A stretch of 64,000 bases of DNA from Clostridium culturomicium (GCF_000821305.1 NZ_CCXK01000015.1:312528-376527), one strand, 5' to 3'; counted from the first letter of the stretch, positions 43,965-53,877 are shown. The notes: generated by a model not told the origin, from the letters alone. Numbers and translations: made by a program.

Positions 43965-44747
43965 CTATCCAAAATTTCTATTAAATCTTTCGCTGATTGG
44001 AGCATCACTTGTCAGATTCCTATAATACTCTTCTATCATTTGCACTGCTTCATCTGTAGATTTATCATAAAGCACCAATAATTTATCAATTATGCTTTTA
44101 CAATTTGGATTTGGAACAACATTAATTATCATATGACTAAAGCTTTCACCACCCTTAATCTTTGATAGCCCGCCTTTAATCATCTTTCTTTTTAAATCAT
44201 TTTGGCACATTAATAATTCATTATAAAATCTAACTGATTTTAGTGCCTTAAAAATTTCTCCCTCACTAATCTTCTCATAAAACAGTGATATAATCCTTGC
44301 ATTTTTCCTTGTTGGAATTATATGTGCTCCTGCATTTACAGACTGCGGACTTAAATTACTTTTTCTCATTATCCTTCCATCAAGCTCGGCTTCTATTTCT
44401 CCGTGAGATACTCCACTTCTTGATATAGCGTCTTCAATATATGGATGACAATTACTATCTAGTATAAAGTGACATATAAAACCTAGGATGTATGGAATGC
44501 CTTCTTTATGTTCTACTATATGTTTTTTAGCATTATTAAAGAACCTTGCTGCTTCTTCTCTATGCATTTCATGTCCAAATCTATTGATGAAATTTTTACT
44601 TAAAGGTTTATAATAAAATAAAATATCCGGACCATTTAATCCTATGTTATAAGCTTCTTTATTGTCATTTATTACTGCTTTAACTTCCTTTGATAACTTC
44701 TTATAAACTGCTTGTCCAAAATCATAATGGGTATAGCTTGCAGGCAT
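43965..44747 (-). CDS. Zinc-dependent phospholipase C family protein
   Basis: A 260-residue all-helical protein of the zinc-dependent phospholipase C/nuclease S1-like superfamily. Zinc ligands are suggested by THYDFG near the start, GHEMHREE, and YILGFICHFILDSNCHPYIE, the HxxxD pattern of the fold. There is no signal peptide, so unlike alpha-toxin it is likely cytoplasmic, and real phospholipase activity is uncertain. AGGAGG precedes the ATG. It heads a two-gene unit with the MFS transporter. Confidence 0.82.
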   Translation of the reverse strand: MPASYTHYDFGQAVYKKLSKEVKAVINDNKEAYNIGLNGPDILFYYKPLSKNFINRFGHEMHREEAARFFNNAKKHIVEHKEGIPYILGFICHFILDSNCHPYIEDAISRSGVSHGEIEAELDGRIMRKSNLSPQSVNAGAHIIPTRKNARIISLFYEKISEGEIFKALKSVRFYNELLMCQNDLKRKMIKGGLSKIKGGESFSHMIINVVPNPNCKSIIDKLLVLYDKSTDEAVQMIEEYYRNLTSDAPISERFNRNFG

Positions 44748-44851
44748 ATTGTAACCTCCTAATAACCTCTTTCTTCTCCTTTATACTAATTTTACCATAT
44801 TTATTTTATTTAAAGTTTATATTCATGTTAAATTCCTATAATTTTTACGTT

Positions 44852-44886
44852 AAAAAATGAGGTGCTATTACACACCTCATTTTTTT
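44852..44886. terminator. Bidirectional terminator
   Basis: AAAAAATGAGGTG (44852-44864) pairs with CACCTCATTTTTT (44874-44886); A and T tracts on both sides. It would end the anti-sigma transcript on minus. Confidence 0.85.
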
Positions 44887-45004
44887 AATAAAACCAACTC
44901 TACTCTTCCTACTAAGAAGTAAAACTGAGCGACAAATCAAAATCCATCTCTGTGAAAATTTCACTAACCAAAGCGTATATATTATGAGCGCTACTTTTAG
45001 TCCC

Positions 45005-46405
45005 TTACTTAACTTCAAATTCCCAATTTCCATATTGTTTTACAAGTATCCCATCAATCTTTAACTTAATTCTTCCAAGTAATCTCTCACTAACCCTTAA
45101 GTCTTCCTTATCTAAATATATTTCACTGCATTTATTTTCTGGATCTCCCATTGATCCACCACTTCTAAATCTTTCTGTAGCCATATAAATGGATCTGCTG
45201 TCATCATAATTATTAGAGAAATCTAAAGTTATGCTATAGTCGCCATTTTCATACTGACCATTATTACTGGTTATAGCTTTTATTACAACCCTGTCTTTTA
45301 ACCCATTCAACTTTATCTCTTTATTAAGCTCATCAGTCTCTCCCTCTTTAGGAAGCTTTAATGAAACAACTGAGCCTTCTCTTAGCTCATAACTTAAATC
45401 TATATCTTTAATGCTGACATGGATATCCCCCTTATAGTCCTCTAAAAGTTTGTAAGCCTTGCCAGTTCCATCATTAGCACTTTCAAACTTTAATGTATTT
45501 CCATTTTCATCTTTAACTACAATATCATTGTAGCTGTCTATATTCATCCTATACTCTGGAAGCTCTAAGCCATCCTTATTGCTCCAAAGTTTAAAATATC
45601 TCTCCCCTTCAAGGTAATAGCTGGTTGCTCCTATTAAAATTCCTTTATTAGTGGCATTTCCACCTAGCTCATCATAACCATCTACATACCTAATTTGCTT
45701 CAATTGAAAATGTCCTATCTCTTCTTCTCCATAATACAAATAAAACTCTGTAATAATATCTTCTTCCTGCTTAAAACTAACTGCCGAATATCCTCCACTA
45801 GCCATAGATGCCCCTTCAACTTGCAGCATTTTATTTGTCATAGTTTTAATTTTAAAGTTTTCTTTTAGATCCTTATACTTTTTGTCACTTAATGACTCAT
45901 ATTCTTCCTTAAAATTAGGGTTGTGCTCGTTAATAGCTTCATCTGTCCACATTTCTATAGAAATATAATCCCCACTGTTGATAATATTTTTTATAAGAGT
46001 ACTTACTCCATTTATATTAACCCTTGCCGGCTCTTCTAACACGTAAGTGTTCCCCCACTGCTCTTCACTCATAATACCTTGACTTGGATTAAAAAATAAT
46101 TTATCTGCAATTTGTGCTAAAACTTCTCTTCCCTTTGGCGTAAATCCTGCAGCTATCGTAATTACTGCAGCAATACTGGCTATCTTTAACCAATTCCTAT
46201 TTTTCTTATTACTTTGAGTTAAAGCAATTTTTTCATTAGGCATCTCTTTTTTAGGTTCATCTATACTTATTCTTTCTCTAACTAATTTTTTCAACCTTGC
46301 AGCCTCAATTTCATTCATTTCAATTGGTTCAAATTCTCCTTCATTAAAGCTCATATCGTTAAATAATTCATAAAGGTCTCTATTATCCTTGTTTTTCTTT
46401 GCCAT
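45005..46405 (-). CDS. Anti-sigma factor, DUF4179-type
   Basis: A 466-residue membrane-anchored protein whose first 70 residues are cytoplasmic and charged (sigma-binding part), followed by a membrane segment WLKIASIAAVITIAAGF and a large extracytoplasmic beta-rich domain. This plan and the position directly after an ECF sigma gene mark it as the cognate anti-sigma factor. Its ATG overlaps the sigma stop (TAATG). The inducing signal is unknown. Confidence 0.82.
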   Translation of the reverse strand: MAKKNKDNRDLYELFNDMSFNEGEFEPIEMNEIEAARLKKLVRERISIDEPKKEMPNEKIALTQSNKKNRNWLKIASIAAVITIAAGFTPKGREVLAQIADKLFFNPSQGIMSEEQWGNTYVLEEPARVNINGVSTLIKNIINSGDYISIEMWTDEAINEHNPNFKEEYESLSDKKYKDLKENFKIKTMTNKMLQVEGASMASGGYSAVSFKQEEDIITEFYLYYGEEEIGHFQLKQIRYVDGYDELGGNATNKGILIGATSYYLEGERYFKLWSNKDGLELPEYRMNIDSYNDIVVKDENGNTLKFESANDGTGKAYKLLEDYKGDIHVSIKDIDLSYELREGSVVSLKLPKEGETDELNKEIKLNGLKDRVVIKAITSNNGQYENGDYSITLDFSNNYDDSRSIYMATERFRSGGSMGDPENKCSEIYLDKEDLRVSERLLGRIKLKIDGILVKQYGNWEFEVK

Positions 46406-46968
46406 TATACAGCACCCCCTTTAAAAGATTTAAGGTATTGCCTTCTTATTTTTTCTTTTCCCCTGCTTATTCTTGTGTTAATACTGCTAACCGAGAGATT
46501 AACAGCCTCACTTATACTTTTAACCTTATCCCCTAATAAAAATTTCTTTATAAAAATAGTTCTATCAGGTTCTTCTAACTCTTCTATTATTCTTATTAGC
46601 CCGCTACTTTCAAACTCACTTATAAATTCGTCCTCTGCACTTCTGCCATTGGTTAAGGTTTCTTCAATTATTTCTACTTGCATTCCTTTGCTATATTTTC
46701 TGTAGTAATCAATAGCCTTGAATTTTGTTACAGCTCCAAGCCAGCCTTTAAAATTTCCTTTATCTTCATCATACTTATTTATATTAGTCCATACCAACAT
46801 AAAAATATCCGACATACATTCCTCAATTATGCCACTATTTCCTAGGGAATATAAAATTTTTGTCGCAATTCCATTAACTATTGCTCCATAAGAATCTATA
46901 AAATAATCCAAAGCATCAGGATTTCTATATTTCAACTCTCTTATAAAATTATTTTCATCTATATTCAT
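46405..46968 (-). CDS. ECF-type RNA polymerase sigma factor
   Basis: A 187-residue sigma-70 family factor with region 2 (YFIDSYGAIVNGIA to KGWLGAVTKFKAIDYYRK) and region 4 helix-turn-helix (VKSISEAVNLSVSSINTRISRGKEKIRR), and no region 3. AGGAGG lies before the ATG. Translationally coupled to the anti-sigma gene. Targets unknown; autoregulation is usual, but I do not see a clear AAC/CGT-type promoter upstream. Confidence 0.9.
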   Translation of the reverse strand: MNIDENNFIRELKYRNPDALDYFIDSYGAIVNGIATKILYSLGNSGIIEECMSDIFMLVWTNINKYDEDKGNFKGWLGAVTKFKAIDYYRKYSKGMQVEIIEETLTNGRSAEDEFISEFESSGLIRIIEELEEPDRTIFIKKFLLGDKVKSISEAVNLSVSSINTRISRGKEKIRRQYLKSFKGGAV

Positions 46969-47174
46969 GAATACCTTCCTCCTCTCAAGTTTTTAAATTA
47001 AGCGCATTACTTTATTTAATCTTATTTAACTTGCTCCTCACCTTATACAACGATATATATAATTAAAATATTACATGTAAATTTCATATTTTTATCTTTC
47101 TAATTAATCACAATTATACATTTCCATCATATGATACTAATACATATAACTTAATTTTAAAAGGAGAATAACTA

Positions 47175-47345
47175 ATGACTAAAACTGAAAAGCAGCCATG
47201 TGTAAAAATAAAGTACGCTTGTGCATTTGTATTACCACAATCATTTGAAAATTTATTCTGCATCGATGACGCCTTTAAAATGGGTACAATCTTTAAGGAT
47301 CTTTATAGACCTTATCACCCAGAAAAGCGTTCAGGATATAATTAA
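47175..47345 (+). CDS. cotJA: Spore coat-associated protein CotJA
   Basis: A 56-residue protein starting MTKTEKQPCVKIKYACAF and containing DDAFKMGTIFKDLYRPYHP, the CotJA hallmark. AAGGAG lies 8 nt before the ATG. First gene of the cotJABC operon, expressed in the mother cell during sporulation; a weak CATATAACT upstream may be a sporulation-sigma -10. Confidence 0.9.
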   Translation: MTKTEKQPCVKIKYACAFVLPQSFENLFCIDDAFKMGTIFKDLYRPYHPEKRSGYN

Positions 47346-47358
47346 GGGAGGTGTTTGT

Positions 47359-47607
47359 ATGTATGATAAAGATCTTCTAGAAGAAATCATGAAACTTCAA
47401 TTCTACGCCGTAGATCTTAATTTATATCTTGATAATTTCCCAGAATGTGAAGAAGCTATCGAAGCCTATAAGCAAGTATCTTATAAACTAAAAGTATTGT
47501 TTAAGGAATTTGAAGAGAAATGTGGTCCTCTAACTAACTTCGGCTCAGCTTTTTTCGAGAATCCAAAAGCTTGGGTAAACTCACCTTGGCCATGGGAATG
47601 TCACTAA
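47359..47607 (+). CDS. cotJB: Spore coat peptide CotJB
   Basis: An 82-residue protein starting MYDKDLLEEIMKLQFYAVDL and ending PWVNSPWPWE-like, the CotJB signature (WVNSPWPWE). GGGAGGTG precedes the ATG at 47359-47361; the longer open frame upstream overlaps cotJA and is not used. Works with CotJA and CotJC in the spore coat. Confidence 0.92.
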   Translation: MYDKDLLEEIMKLQFYAVDLNLYLDNFPECEEAIEAYKQVSYKLKVLFKEFEEKCGPLTNFGSAFFENPKAWVNSPWPWECH

Positions 47608-47627
47608 TGAAGGAGGATAAATAATAT

Positions 47628-48194
47628 ATGTGGTATTATGTAAAAACATTAGAATATCCAATAAATCTACAAAATTCTAAAGATTTAAGAATGGCTAAAT
47701 TTTTAATTGCTCAATATGGTGGACCTGATGGTGAGCTAAGTGCGGCTCTAAGATATCTAAATCAACGATATACTATGCCAACTAAGAAATCCAAAGCCCT
47801 TTTGACAGATATAGGTACAGAGGAAATGGCTCACGTTGAAATGATTGGTACTATGATTTATCAGCTCATGAGCAATGCCTCTATGGAAGAGTTAGAGGCC
47901 GTTGGTCTCGGTGGACATTTTACTAATCATGGAAGAGCACTATTCTGGGCTGACCCTAATGGAGTACCTTGGACAGCTGCATACATTCAAGCTAAAGATG
48001 ATGTTGTTGCAGATTTAACTGAAGACATGGCCGCTGAGCAAAAAGCTAGAGCAACTTACGAGTGGCTAATTAAGCAATCCGATGATTATCAAATAAAAGA
48101 AATTTTGAAATTTTTAAGAGAACGTGAAGTTGTTCACTTCCAAAGATTTGGTGAAGCTTTAGATGATGTACAAGATTGTATAATACTTAAGTAA
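47628..48194 (+). CDS. cotJC: Spore coat manganese-catalase-like protein CotJC
   Basis: A 188-residue ferritin-like four-helix-bundle protein of the manganese catalase family. Candidate di-metal ligands occur in GGPDGELSAALRYL (E), GTEEMAHVEMIG (E, H), AEQKARATYEWL (E) and REREVVHFQRFGE (E, H). It may protect spores from peroxide. AAGGAGG precedes the ATG. Third gene of cotJABC; a perfect 30-bp palindrome follows as terminator. Confidence 0.95.
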   Translation: MWYYVKTLEYPINLQNSKDLRMAKFLIAQYGGPDGELSAALRYLNQRYTMPTKKSKALLTDIGTEEMAHVEMIGTMIYQLMSNASMEELEAVGLGGHFTNHGRALFWADPNGVPWTAAYIQAKDDVVADLTEDMAAEQKARATYEWLIKQSDDYQIKEILKFLREREVVHFQRFGEALDDVQDCIILK

Positions 48195-48210
48195 TCTAAA
48201 CTTTTATAAT

Positions 48211-48244
48211 AAAAAGGCTATTTCAATATTGAAATAGCCTTTAA
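48211..48244. terminator. Terminator between cotJC and the converging gene
   Basis: Perfect palindrome AAAGGCTATTTCAAT with ATTGAAATAGCCTTT (48213-48242), with flanking A and T tracts, able to act in both directions. Confidence 0.9.
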
Positions 48245-48255
48245 TATTTATGAAA

Positions 48256-49527
48256 TTATTCACCAAGCATTATTCTAATAATTTCTTTGTCGGTTTCCTT
48301 CATTCCTTCTTTTCCAATATGTCCAACACAGCTGATAGTATCTTCAGCTTCTCCTTGAAGAATACCTTCATATGCTCCATAAGTCTTTCCATTCATGGCA
48401 AGATAATGAGCCATCATTGCTGCATCTAAACTTGATGCAATTTTTGCTGCACAAGAAACCTTTGCTCCATCACAGATGATACCAGAAATATTAGCCAAAG
48501 TATTAACTATTGTCTTCTTAATCTGATCTAAATTTCCACCATCAATGTAAGTTATAGCTGCCCCACTTGCACAAGCTGCTGAAACTGCACCACAAAATGC
48601 TGAAAGCTTACCAATAAATTCTTTTTGATAAATAGTTAATAAATTTGAGAATGCTAAAGTACGATAAAGCTTTTCATCACCTAACCCATTTTCCCTAGCA
48701 TAAACTATAACTGGTACTGAAGATGTTATTCCTTGATTTCCACTACCTGAATTTATAACAACAGGTAAATCACATCCACCCATTCTAGCTTCAGATGCTG
48801 CAGATGTGCAAGCTTTCATTTTATTAACTATGCCTTCTGGATAGGAGTCCATTATAATCTTACCTATTCCTAAACCATACTTACCATTCATTCCAACACT
48901 TGAAATGTCCATATTGCACTTAATTTGTTTATCAAACAGTTTTTTTATATCCTCTAGAGGCACATTATCTGCAAACTCTTTAATTCCTATGAGATTAAGC
49001 ATACTTCTGTCTTGTAAGTTTTGAGTCCATTTTTCATCTTCTACTTCCCATAAAAGAAGTTCACCATTCTTTTCAATTCGAGTTATATTAGTATGAGAAT
49101 ACTTTATTTCTACTAATGCATGCTCTTTACCTTTAAATACTTCAACTATTATATGAAGAGGTATCGGTGTATCTAAAAATTCAACAGTACAAATTCCCTT
49201 TTTTAAGAATTCTTTTGTTTTCTTTACTCCCTCTTCATCTACATCTGCAAGAACTTCCATTTTTTTATCTGAATTTCCTGCAACAATTCCAACCATAACT
49301 CCTGCTTCAATCCCTGTTAAATCACCAGAATTTGGTATAATAACGCATCTAGCATTTTTAATTATGTTTCCACTACATTTTGCAATAACCTTATCTGGAA
49401 GATCTTCTAAAACCGTACGAGCCTTTGCACCTGCATAAGCAATGGCAATTGGTTCAGTACACCCCATCGCTGGAACTAACTCTTCCTTTAAAATATTTAG
49501 ATATGCATTTTTTAAATTTACATCCAT
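48256..49527 (-). CDS. L-cysteine desulfidase family protein (CyuA/UPF0597)
   Basis: A 423-residue protein of the serine dehydratase-alpha-like, iron-sulfur cysteine desulfidase family, which breaks L-cysteine into pyruvate, ammonia and sulfide. The N-terminal MGCTEPIAIAYA with its cysteine, INSGSGNQGITSSVP, and the C-terminal cysteines AFCGAVSAAC and IICDGAK, as cluster ligands, support this. GGAGGAAAATTAG precedes the ATG. Exact substrate (cysteine versus another amino acid) is not certain. Adjacent to a small membrane protein in the same direction. Confidence 0.85.
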   Translation of the reverse strand: MDVNLKNAYLNILKEELVPAMGCTEPIAIAYAGAKARTVLEDLPDKVIAKCSGNIIKNARCVIIPNSGDLTGIEAGVMVGIVAGNSDKKMEVLADVDEEGVKKTKEFLKKGICTVEFLDTPIPLHIIVEVFKGKEHALVEIKYSHTNITRIEKNGELLLWEVEDEKWTQNLQDRSMLNLIGIKEFADNVPLEDIKKLFDKQIKCNMDISSVGMNGKYGLGIGKIIMDSYPEGIVNKMKACTSAASEARMGGCDLPVVINSGSGNQGITSSVPVIVYARENGLGDEKLYRTLAFSNLLTIYQKEFIGKLSAFCGAVSAACASGAAITYIDGGNLDQIKKTIVNTLANISGIICDGAKVSCAAKIASSLDAAMMAHYLAMNGKTYGAYEGILQGEAEDTISCVGHIGKEGMKETDKEIIRIMLGE

Positions 49528-49545
49528 CTAATTTTCCTCCAATGA

Positions 49546-49884
49546 TCATACATAATCTAACATTCCACCAACAAACAATATAAAAACACCTACAATTAAA
49601 ATTACCATTGAAAAATTAATAACTTTAAATTGTCTACGCCACCCTTCTTTATCTGATAGGGCTCGTCGTCCATCTCTCTTTAAAAATAGAGCGGCAACTA
49701 CAATTAAAGCAAATGAACCGACTATAAATAAACCTTGTTGGCTCACTCTTAGCGCCTCTGAAATTTCGCCACCTTTTATACATAAGCCTATAATACCAAA
49801 AACTATGGTAATAGCGCTACTAATTTCTATAGCAATTAATAAAGCTTTTATTATATCTTTCGCGTAATTCTTCAATGTATTCAT
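49546..49884 (-). CDS. Small membrane protein, three segments
   Basis: A 112-residue hydrophobic protein with membrane segments near 12-34, 48-68 and 90-110, and a basic loop FLKRDGRRALSDKEGWRRQ. No family recognised. GAAGGAAG lies before the ATG. It stands 18 nt upstream of the desulfidase-like gene and may be cotranscribed with it. Confidence 0.7.
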   Translation of the reverse strand: MNTLKNYAKDIIKALLIAIEISSAITIVFGIIGLCIKGGEISEALRVSQQGLFIVGSFALIVVAALFLKRDGRRALSDKEGWRRQFKVINFSMVILIVGVFILFVGGMLDYV

Positions 49885-49929
49885 GTATTTGTCTTCCTTC
49901 TCTCTTAAGTAAATGCTATTATGTAAATC

Positions 49930-50907
49930 TTATTTATTGAATTTATGACATGCAACAAAGTGGTTTGGTTCAATTTCTTTTAATGTTGGACATTCCTTAC
50001 CACAAATCTCCATGGCATACTTGCAACGACCTTTAAATCTGCAACCCGGAGCTGGATTTATTGGACTTGGAACATCTCCTTCAAGTTTAATTTTATTTTT
50101 CTCTCTTTCAAGTTCAACCTTCGGATCTGGAATTGGAATAGCTGATAATAATGCTTGAGTATATGGGTGCATTGGTTTATCATATAACTCTTCTGAAGTT
50201 GTAAGTTCTACCATTGTACCAAGATACATTACTACAACTCTATCTGATATATGTTTTACCATTGATAAATCATGAGCTACAAATAAATATGTTAATCCAA
50301 ATTCCTTTTGAAGTTTTATAAGAAGATTTACTATTTGTGCTTGGATTGAAACATCCAGTGCTGAGATAGGCTCATCCAAAACTAAAAATTTTGGCTCTAC
50401 TGCTAAGGCTCTTGCAATACCAATCCTCTGTCTTTGACCACCTGAGAATTCGTGTACGAATCTGCTTGCGTGCTCCTTATTTAATCCAACTAATTGCAAA
50501 TAGTGATATATCTTCTCTGTTCTTTCTTTTTTGTTCTTAGCGAGTCCATGGATATCAATACCTTCTGCAATTATATCTGCAACGGTCATCCTAGGATTAA
50601 GTGACGCGTATGGGTCTTGGAAAATCATTTGAACATCTTTTTTAAAGTTCCTTTTATCTTTTCCTGTTATAGTGTGTACGTCTTTACCTCTGTAAAATAC
50701 TTGTCCTTCAGTTTTATTGTACAAACCAATAGCTGTTCTTCCACATGTGGTTTTACCACAACCTGATTCTCCAACAAGTCCTAAGGTCTCACCTTCATGT
50801 ATTTTAAAAGACACGTCATCTACAGCCTTTAAGACGGCATTTTTGTTGATATCAAAATATTTCTTTAGATTTTTTACTTCTAACACAACTTCTCTACTAT
50901 TACTCAT
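49930..50907 (-). CDS. oppF: Oligopeptide ABC transporter ATPase OppF
   Basis: ATP-binding subunit for peptide import. The 325-residue protein has Walker A GESGCGKTT, signature FSGGQRQRIGIAR, Walker B LDEPISALD and the C-terminal GCRFKGRCKYAMEIC, a cysteine motif common to OppD/F. GGAGG is 8 nt before the ATG at 50905-50907, which overlaps the oppD stop by 8 nt; the frame from 50928 is thus shortened. Last gene of the opp operon. Confidence 0.94.
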   Translation of the reverse strand: MSNSREVVLEVKNLKKYFDINKNAVLKAVDDVSFKIHEGETLGLVGESGCGKTTCGRTAIGLYNKTEGQVFYRGKDVHTITGKDKRNFKKDVQMIFQDPYASLNPRMTVADIIAEGIDIHGLAKNKKERTEKIYHYLQLVGLNKEHASRFVHEFSGGQRQRIGIARALAVEPKFLVLDEPISALDVSIQAQIVNLLIKLQKEFGLTYLFVAHDLSMVKHISDRVVVMYLGTMVELTTSEELYDKPMHPYTQALLSAIPIPDPKVELEREKNKIKLEGDVPSPINPAPGCRFKGRCKYAMEICGKECPTLKEIEPNHFVACHKFNK

Positions 50908-51925
50908 TGTCATTACCTCCATATCCAAATGGATTTAATTCCTTTGCTGCATATGGATGATGTAACCAACAAGCAGCTACATGACCATACCCAAACTCAG
51001 TATATTCAGGTGCCTTTTCACAGCAAATTTCCATGCAGTATTTACATCTTGTGCTGAAAGGACAACCTTTTGGTGGTGCAATTAGGTCTGGAGGTGTACC
51101 TTCAATAGATGCTAATTCCTGCTTATTTTTAAGGTCCAATCTTGGAACTGCACTTAATAAAGCTAAAGTATATGGGTGCTTTGGATTATAGAATATATCT
51201 TCACAACTACCTTTTTCAACGATATTTCCAGAATACATAACAACTATTCTTTTAGCCACATTAGCAACAACTCCAAGGTCATGAGTAATTAAAATTACTG
51301 ATGTATTAAGTTCCTTTTGAAGTTTTTTAATTAAATCCATTATTTGAGATTGTATTGTAACATCAAGGGCAGTTGTAGGCTCATCTGCAATTAAAAGCTT
51401 TGGATCACAAGCAAAAGCTATTGCTATCATAACCCTTTGACGCATACCACCTGAAAACTCATGTGGATATTGCTTAACTCTTTCCTCTGGATTCGGAATT
51501 CCAACTAAGCGAAGCATATTTACAGCTTCTTTTAAAGCCTCAGCCTTTGACATGTTTTTATGCATGATTAAGTTTTCTGCAATCTGCTTACCAACAGTCA
51601 TTGTTGGATTTAATGCAGCAAGAGCATCTTGGAATATGATTGCACTCTCACCGCCACGATATTCGCTCCACTCTTTCTTTGAGAAGTTTAAAATATTTTG
51701 ACCTCTATATAATATTTCGCTTCCAGCTTTGATTTCTCCTGCTGGCTTCTTTATAAGTCCCATAATAGATTTTGCAGTAACTGATTTTCCACAGCCTGAC
51801 TCTCCTACTATAGCTAAAGCTTCTCCTTCTTCAACATCAAAAGTTATACCTCTTACTGATTGAACTTCTCCAGCATATGTGTGATACGAAACACGCAGAT
51901 TATTTACTTCTAATAATTTACCCAT
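50900..51925 (-). CDS. oppD: Oligopeptide ABC transporter ATPase OppD
   Basis: First ATPase subunit of the importer, 341 residues, with Walker A GESGCGKSVT, signature FSGGMRQRVMIA, Walker B ADEPTTALD and the cysteine cluster CPFSTRCKYCMEIC. GGAGGAG precedes the ATG. It follows oppC by 15 nt and is coupled to oppF. Confidence 0.95.
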   Translation of the reverse strand: MGKLLEVNNLRVSYHTYAGEVQSVRGITFDVEEGEALAIVGESGCGKSVTAKSIMGLIKKPAGEIKAGSEILYRGQNILNFSKKEWSEYRGGESAIIFQDALAALNPTMTVGKQIAENLIMHKNMSKAEALKEAVNMLRLVGIPNPEERVKQYPHEFSGGMRQRVMIAIAFACDPKLLIADEPTTALDVTIQSQIMDLIKKLQKELNTSVILITHDLGVVANVAKRIVVMYSGNIVEKGSCEDIFYNPKHPYTLALLSAVPRLDLKNKQELASIEGTPPDLIAPPKGCPFSTRCKYCMEICCEKAPEYTEFGYGHVAACWLHHPYAAKELNPFGYGGNDNE

Positions 51926-51940
51926 CTTTTTATACTCCTC

Positions 51941-52858
51941 CTATTGACGTAGTCTTGGATCTAAGGCGTCTCTTAAGCCATCTCCTAGTAAGTTAAATGC
52001 CAGCACAATTAGACATAATATCAATGCTGGGAAGAATAACTGATATGGATAAAATTCCATAGTTGCTTGTCCCGCTGAAATAAGTACACCTAAACTAGTA
52101 TCTGGTGGCTGAAGACCTATTCCAAGGAAACTTAGACCTGCTTCTGTAAATATATATCCTGGAATACTAGATGCAACGTTAAGTATTAATATACTTAATG
52201 TATTAGGTATAAGGTGTTTTATTATTATTCTTGAAGGACTTGCTCCAAGGGTTTCAGCAGCCATTACATATTCTGATTCTCTAAGCTGCATTATTTGTCC
52301 TCTCATCTGCCTTGCAGTTCCGCACCATGAAGTTATACACATGGCAACAAGCAATGCCCACATACTGTTTCCTAATACCATCATTATTATAATAGTTATT
52401 AAAAGTGATGGCATTGATGTTACAACTTCGATGATTCTCATCATAATATCATCAACCCAACCACCGAAATAGGCCATAACTCCACCATAAGTACATCCAA
52501 TTACAATTTGAATTCCCGTACACGCTATTGCTACTAAAATAGATGCTCTAGCACCTAACCATACTCTTGAGAATATATCTCTTCCTAAGCTATCACTACC
52601 AAACCAAAATTCTGAACACGGTCCTAGATTTTTCTTTGTTGGTACTATAGTTACAAGGTCATATCCTCTAATATATGGTCCTACAATAATCATTATTGTA
52701 AATATAATTAAAGCTACTAAAGAAACCATTGCAATTGGATTCTTTTTAAGTCTTCTCCATGCATCTTGCCAATAAGTTACCGTTGGTCTTACAATTGCAT
52801 CTGACTTACTATAATCACAGCCAATATTTTTAAAGCTTTTTAAATTTAATTCTTCCAT
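51941..52858 (-). CDS. oppC: Oligopeptide ABC transporter permease OppC
   Basis: A 305-residue inner-membrane permease with an N-terminal segment and about five more; the EAA loop is seen in ETLGASPSRIIIKHLIPN, and the ending NLLGDGLRDALDPRLRQ is usual for OppC. GGAGGT precedes the ATG. 12 nt after oppB. Confidence 0.95.
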   Translation of the reverse strand: MEELNLKSFKNIGCDYSKSDAIVRPTVTYWQDAWRRLKKNPIAMVSLVALIIFTIMIIVGPYIRGYDLVTIVPTKKNLGPCSEFWFGSDSLGRDIFSRVWLGARASILVAIACTGIQIVIGCTYGGVMAYFGGWVDDIMMRIIEVVTSMPSLLITIIIMMVLGNSMWALLVAMCITSWCGTARQMRGQIMQLRESEYVMAAETLGASPSRIIIKHLIPNTLSILILNVASSIPGYIFTEAGLSFLGIGLQPPDTSLGVLISAGQATMEFYPYQLFFPALILCLIVLAFNLLGDGLRDALDPRLRQ

Positions 52859-52870
52859 ATTTACCTCCTT

Positions 52871-53827
52871 CTAGCGTTTTCCACCACGAATACGTATTCT
52901 TGGGTCAACAACTGTATATAAAATATCTGTTAAAAATACAACTATAATATATATTGCTGCCATTATTACAGTTTGTCCCAAAATAATAGGCAGGTCACGT
53001 CCATTTACAGCATTTACATAATATAGACCAATTCCCGGTATAGAGTATATTTTCTCTATAAAAAATGACCCTGTAATACACATCGCTACCGTCATAGGTA
53101 AATTTGTAATGATTGGAATGAATGAGTTTCTTATTACATGTTTTCTAATAACTCTTCCTCTTGATAACCCTTTAGATTCTGCTGTTAAAATATAATCTTG
53201 ATTCATTACGTCTAGCATAGATGTCTTAAGAAGCCTTGCATAAGATGCAACATATGCAAAACATCCTGTTAACGTTGGTAATATTGTATATTCCCAACCA
53301 CCAAACCATAAATCAGCCCCTTTAGGCCATCCTATTACAGGGAACCATCCTAGTTGTCCTGCAAATACCTTTTGTAATAATAATCCGAATACTAAGTGTG
53401 GTATGGATATAAGTAAAATTGATAAAGTTACTACTGTATAATCCACAGCACTTCCTTTTTTCATAGCGGCTACTACTCCTAAAAGTAATCCTAAGCTCAC
53501 CCCTAAAATCATCTGCTGAATACCTAATCTTGCTGATGCTGGAAGCTTATCCTTTATAATTTGTTGGACTGTTTGTCCTGGGAAAATAATAGATTCACCA
53601 AAGTCACCTTTAGCTAACCCCTTCATTGTTATTACATATCTCTCCATAACAGGCTTGTCTAATCCATATTTTTCATAAAGATTAGCCTTAATCTGTTCTG
53701 GAAGCTTATCAGTTCTATCTGTTAATGCATCTCCCGGAACTGCTGCTAATAAGAAGAATGTTGCAGTTGCAATTATAAATAAGGAAAATAACATTTCAAT
53801 AAATCTTCTAATAGTATACTTTACCAT
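52871..53827 (-). CDS. oppB: Oligopeptide ABC transporter permease OppB
   Basis: A 318-residue inner-membrane permease with about six membrane segments, the DppB-type start MVKYTIRRFIEMLFSLFIIATATFF and the EAA loop TAESKGLSRGRVIRKHVIRN. AAGGAGG is about 12 nt before the ATG. It is preceded by a hairpin separating it from oppA, so its expression is probably lower than that of the binding protein. Confidence 0.95.
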   Translation of the reverse strand: MVKYTIRRFIEMLFSLFIIATATFFLLAAVPGDALTDRTDKLPEQIKANLYEKYGLDKPVMERYVITMKGLAKGDFGESIIFPGQTVQQIIKDKLPASARLGIQQMILGVSLGLLLGVVAAMKKGSAVDYTVVTLSILLISIPHLVFGLLLQKVFAGQLGWFPVIGWPKGADLWFGGWEYTILPTLTGCFAYVASYARLLKTSMLDVMNQDYILTAESKGLSRGRVIRKHVIRNSFIPIITNLPMTVAMCITGSFFIEKIYSIPGIGLYYVNAVNGRDLPIILGQTVIMAAIYIIVVFLTDILYTVVDPRIRIRGGKR

Positions 53828-53877
53828 ACCCTTTTATTTCCTCCTTTTATAGTTTGGTTTATATATATCTTCACTTC

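Noticed and set aside
43955..44008. Longer start for the MFS transporter
   Set aside because: The extra codons overlap the upstream gene, whereas AGGAGGCG fits the ATG at 43954.
44845..45033. Minus-strand frame of 62 codons beyond the anti-sigma gene
   Set aside because: It overlaps the end of that gene and runs into its terminator; no ribosome binding site and no protein-like pattern.
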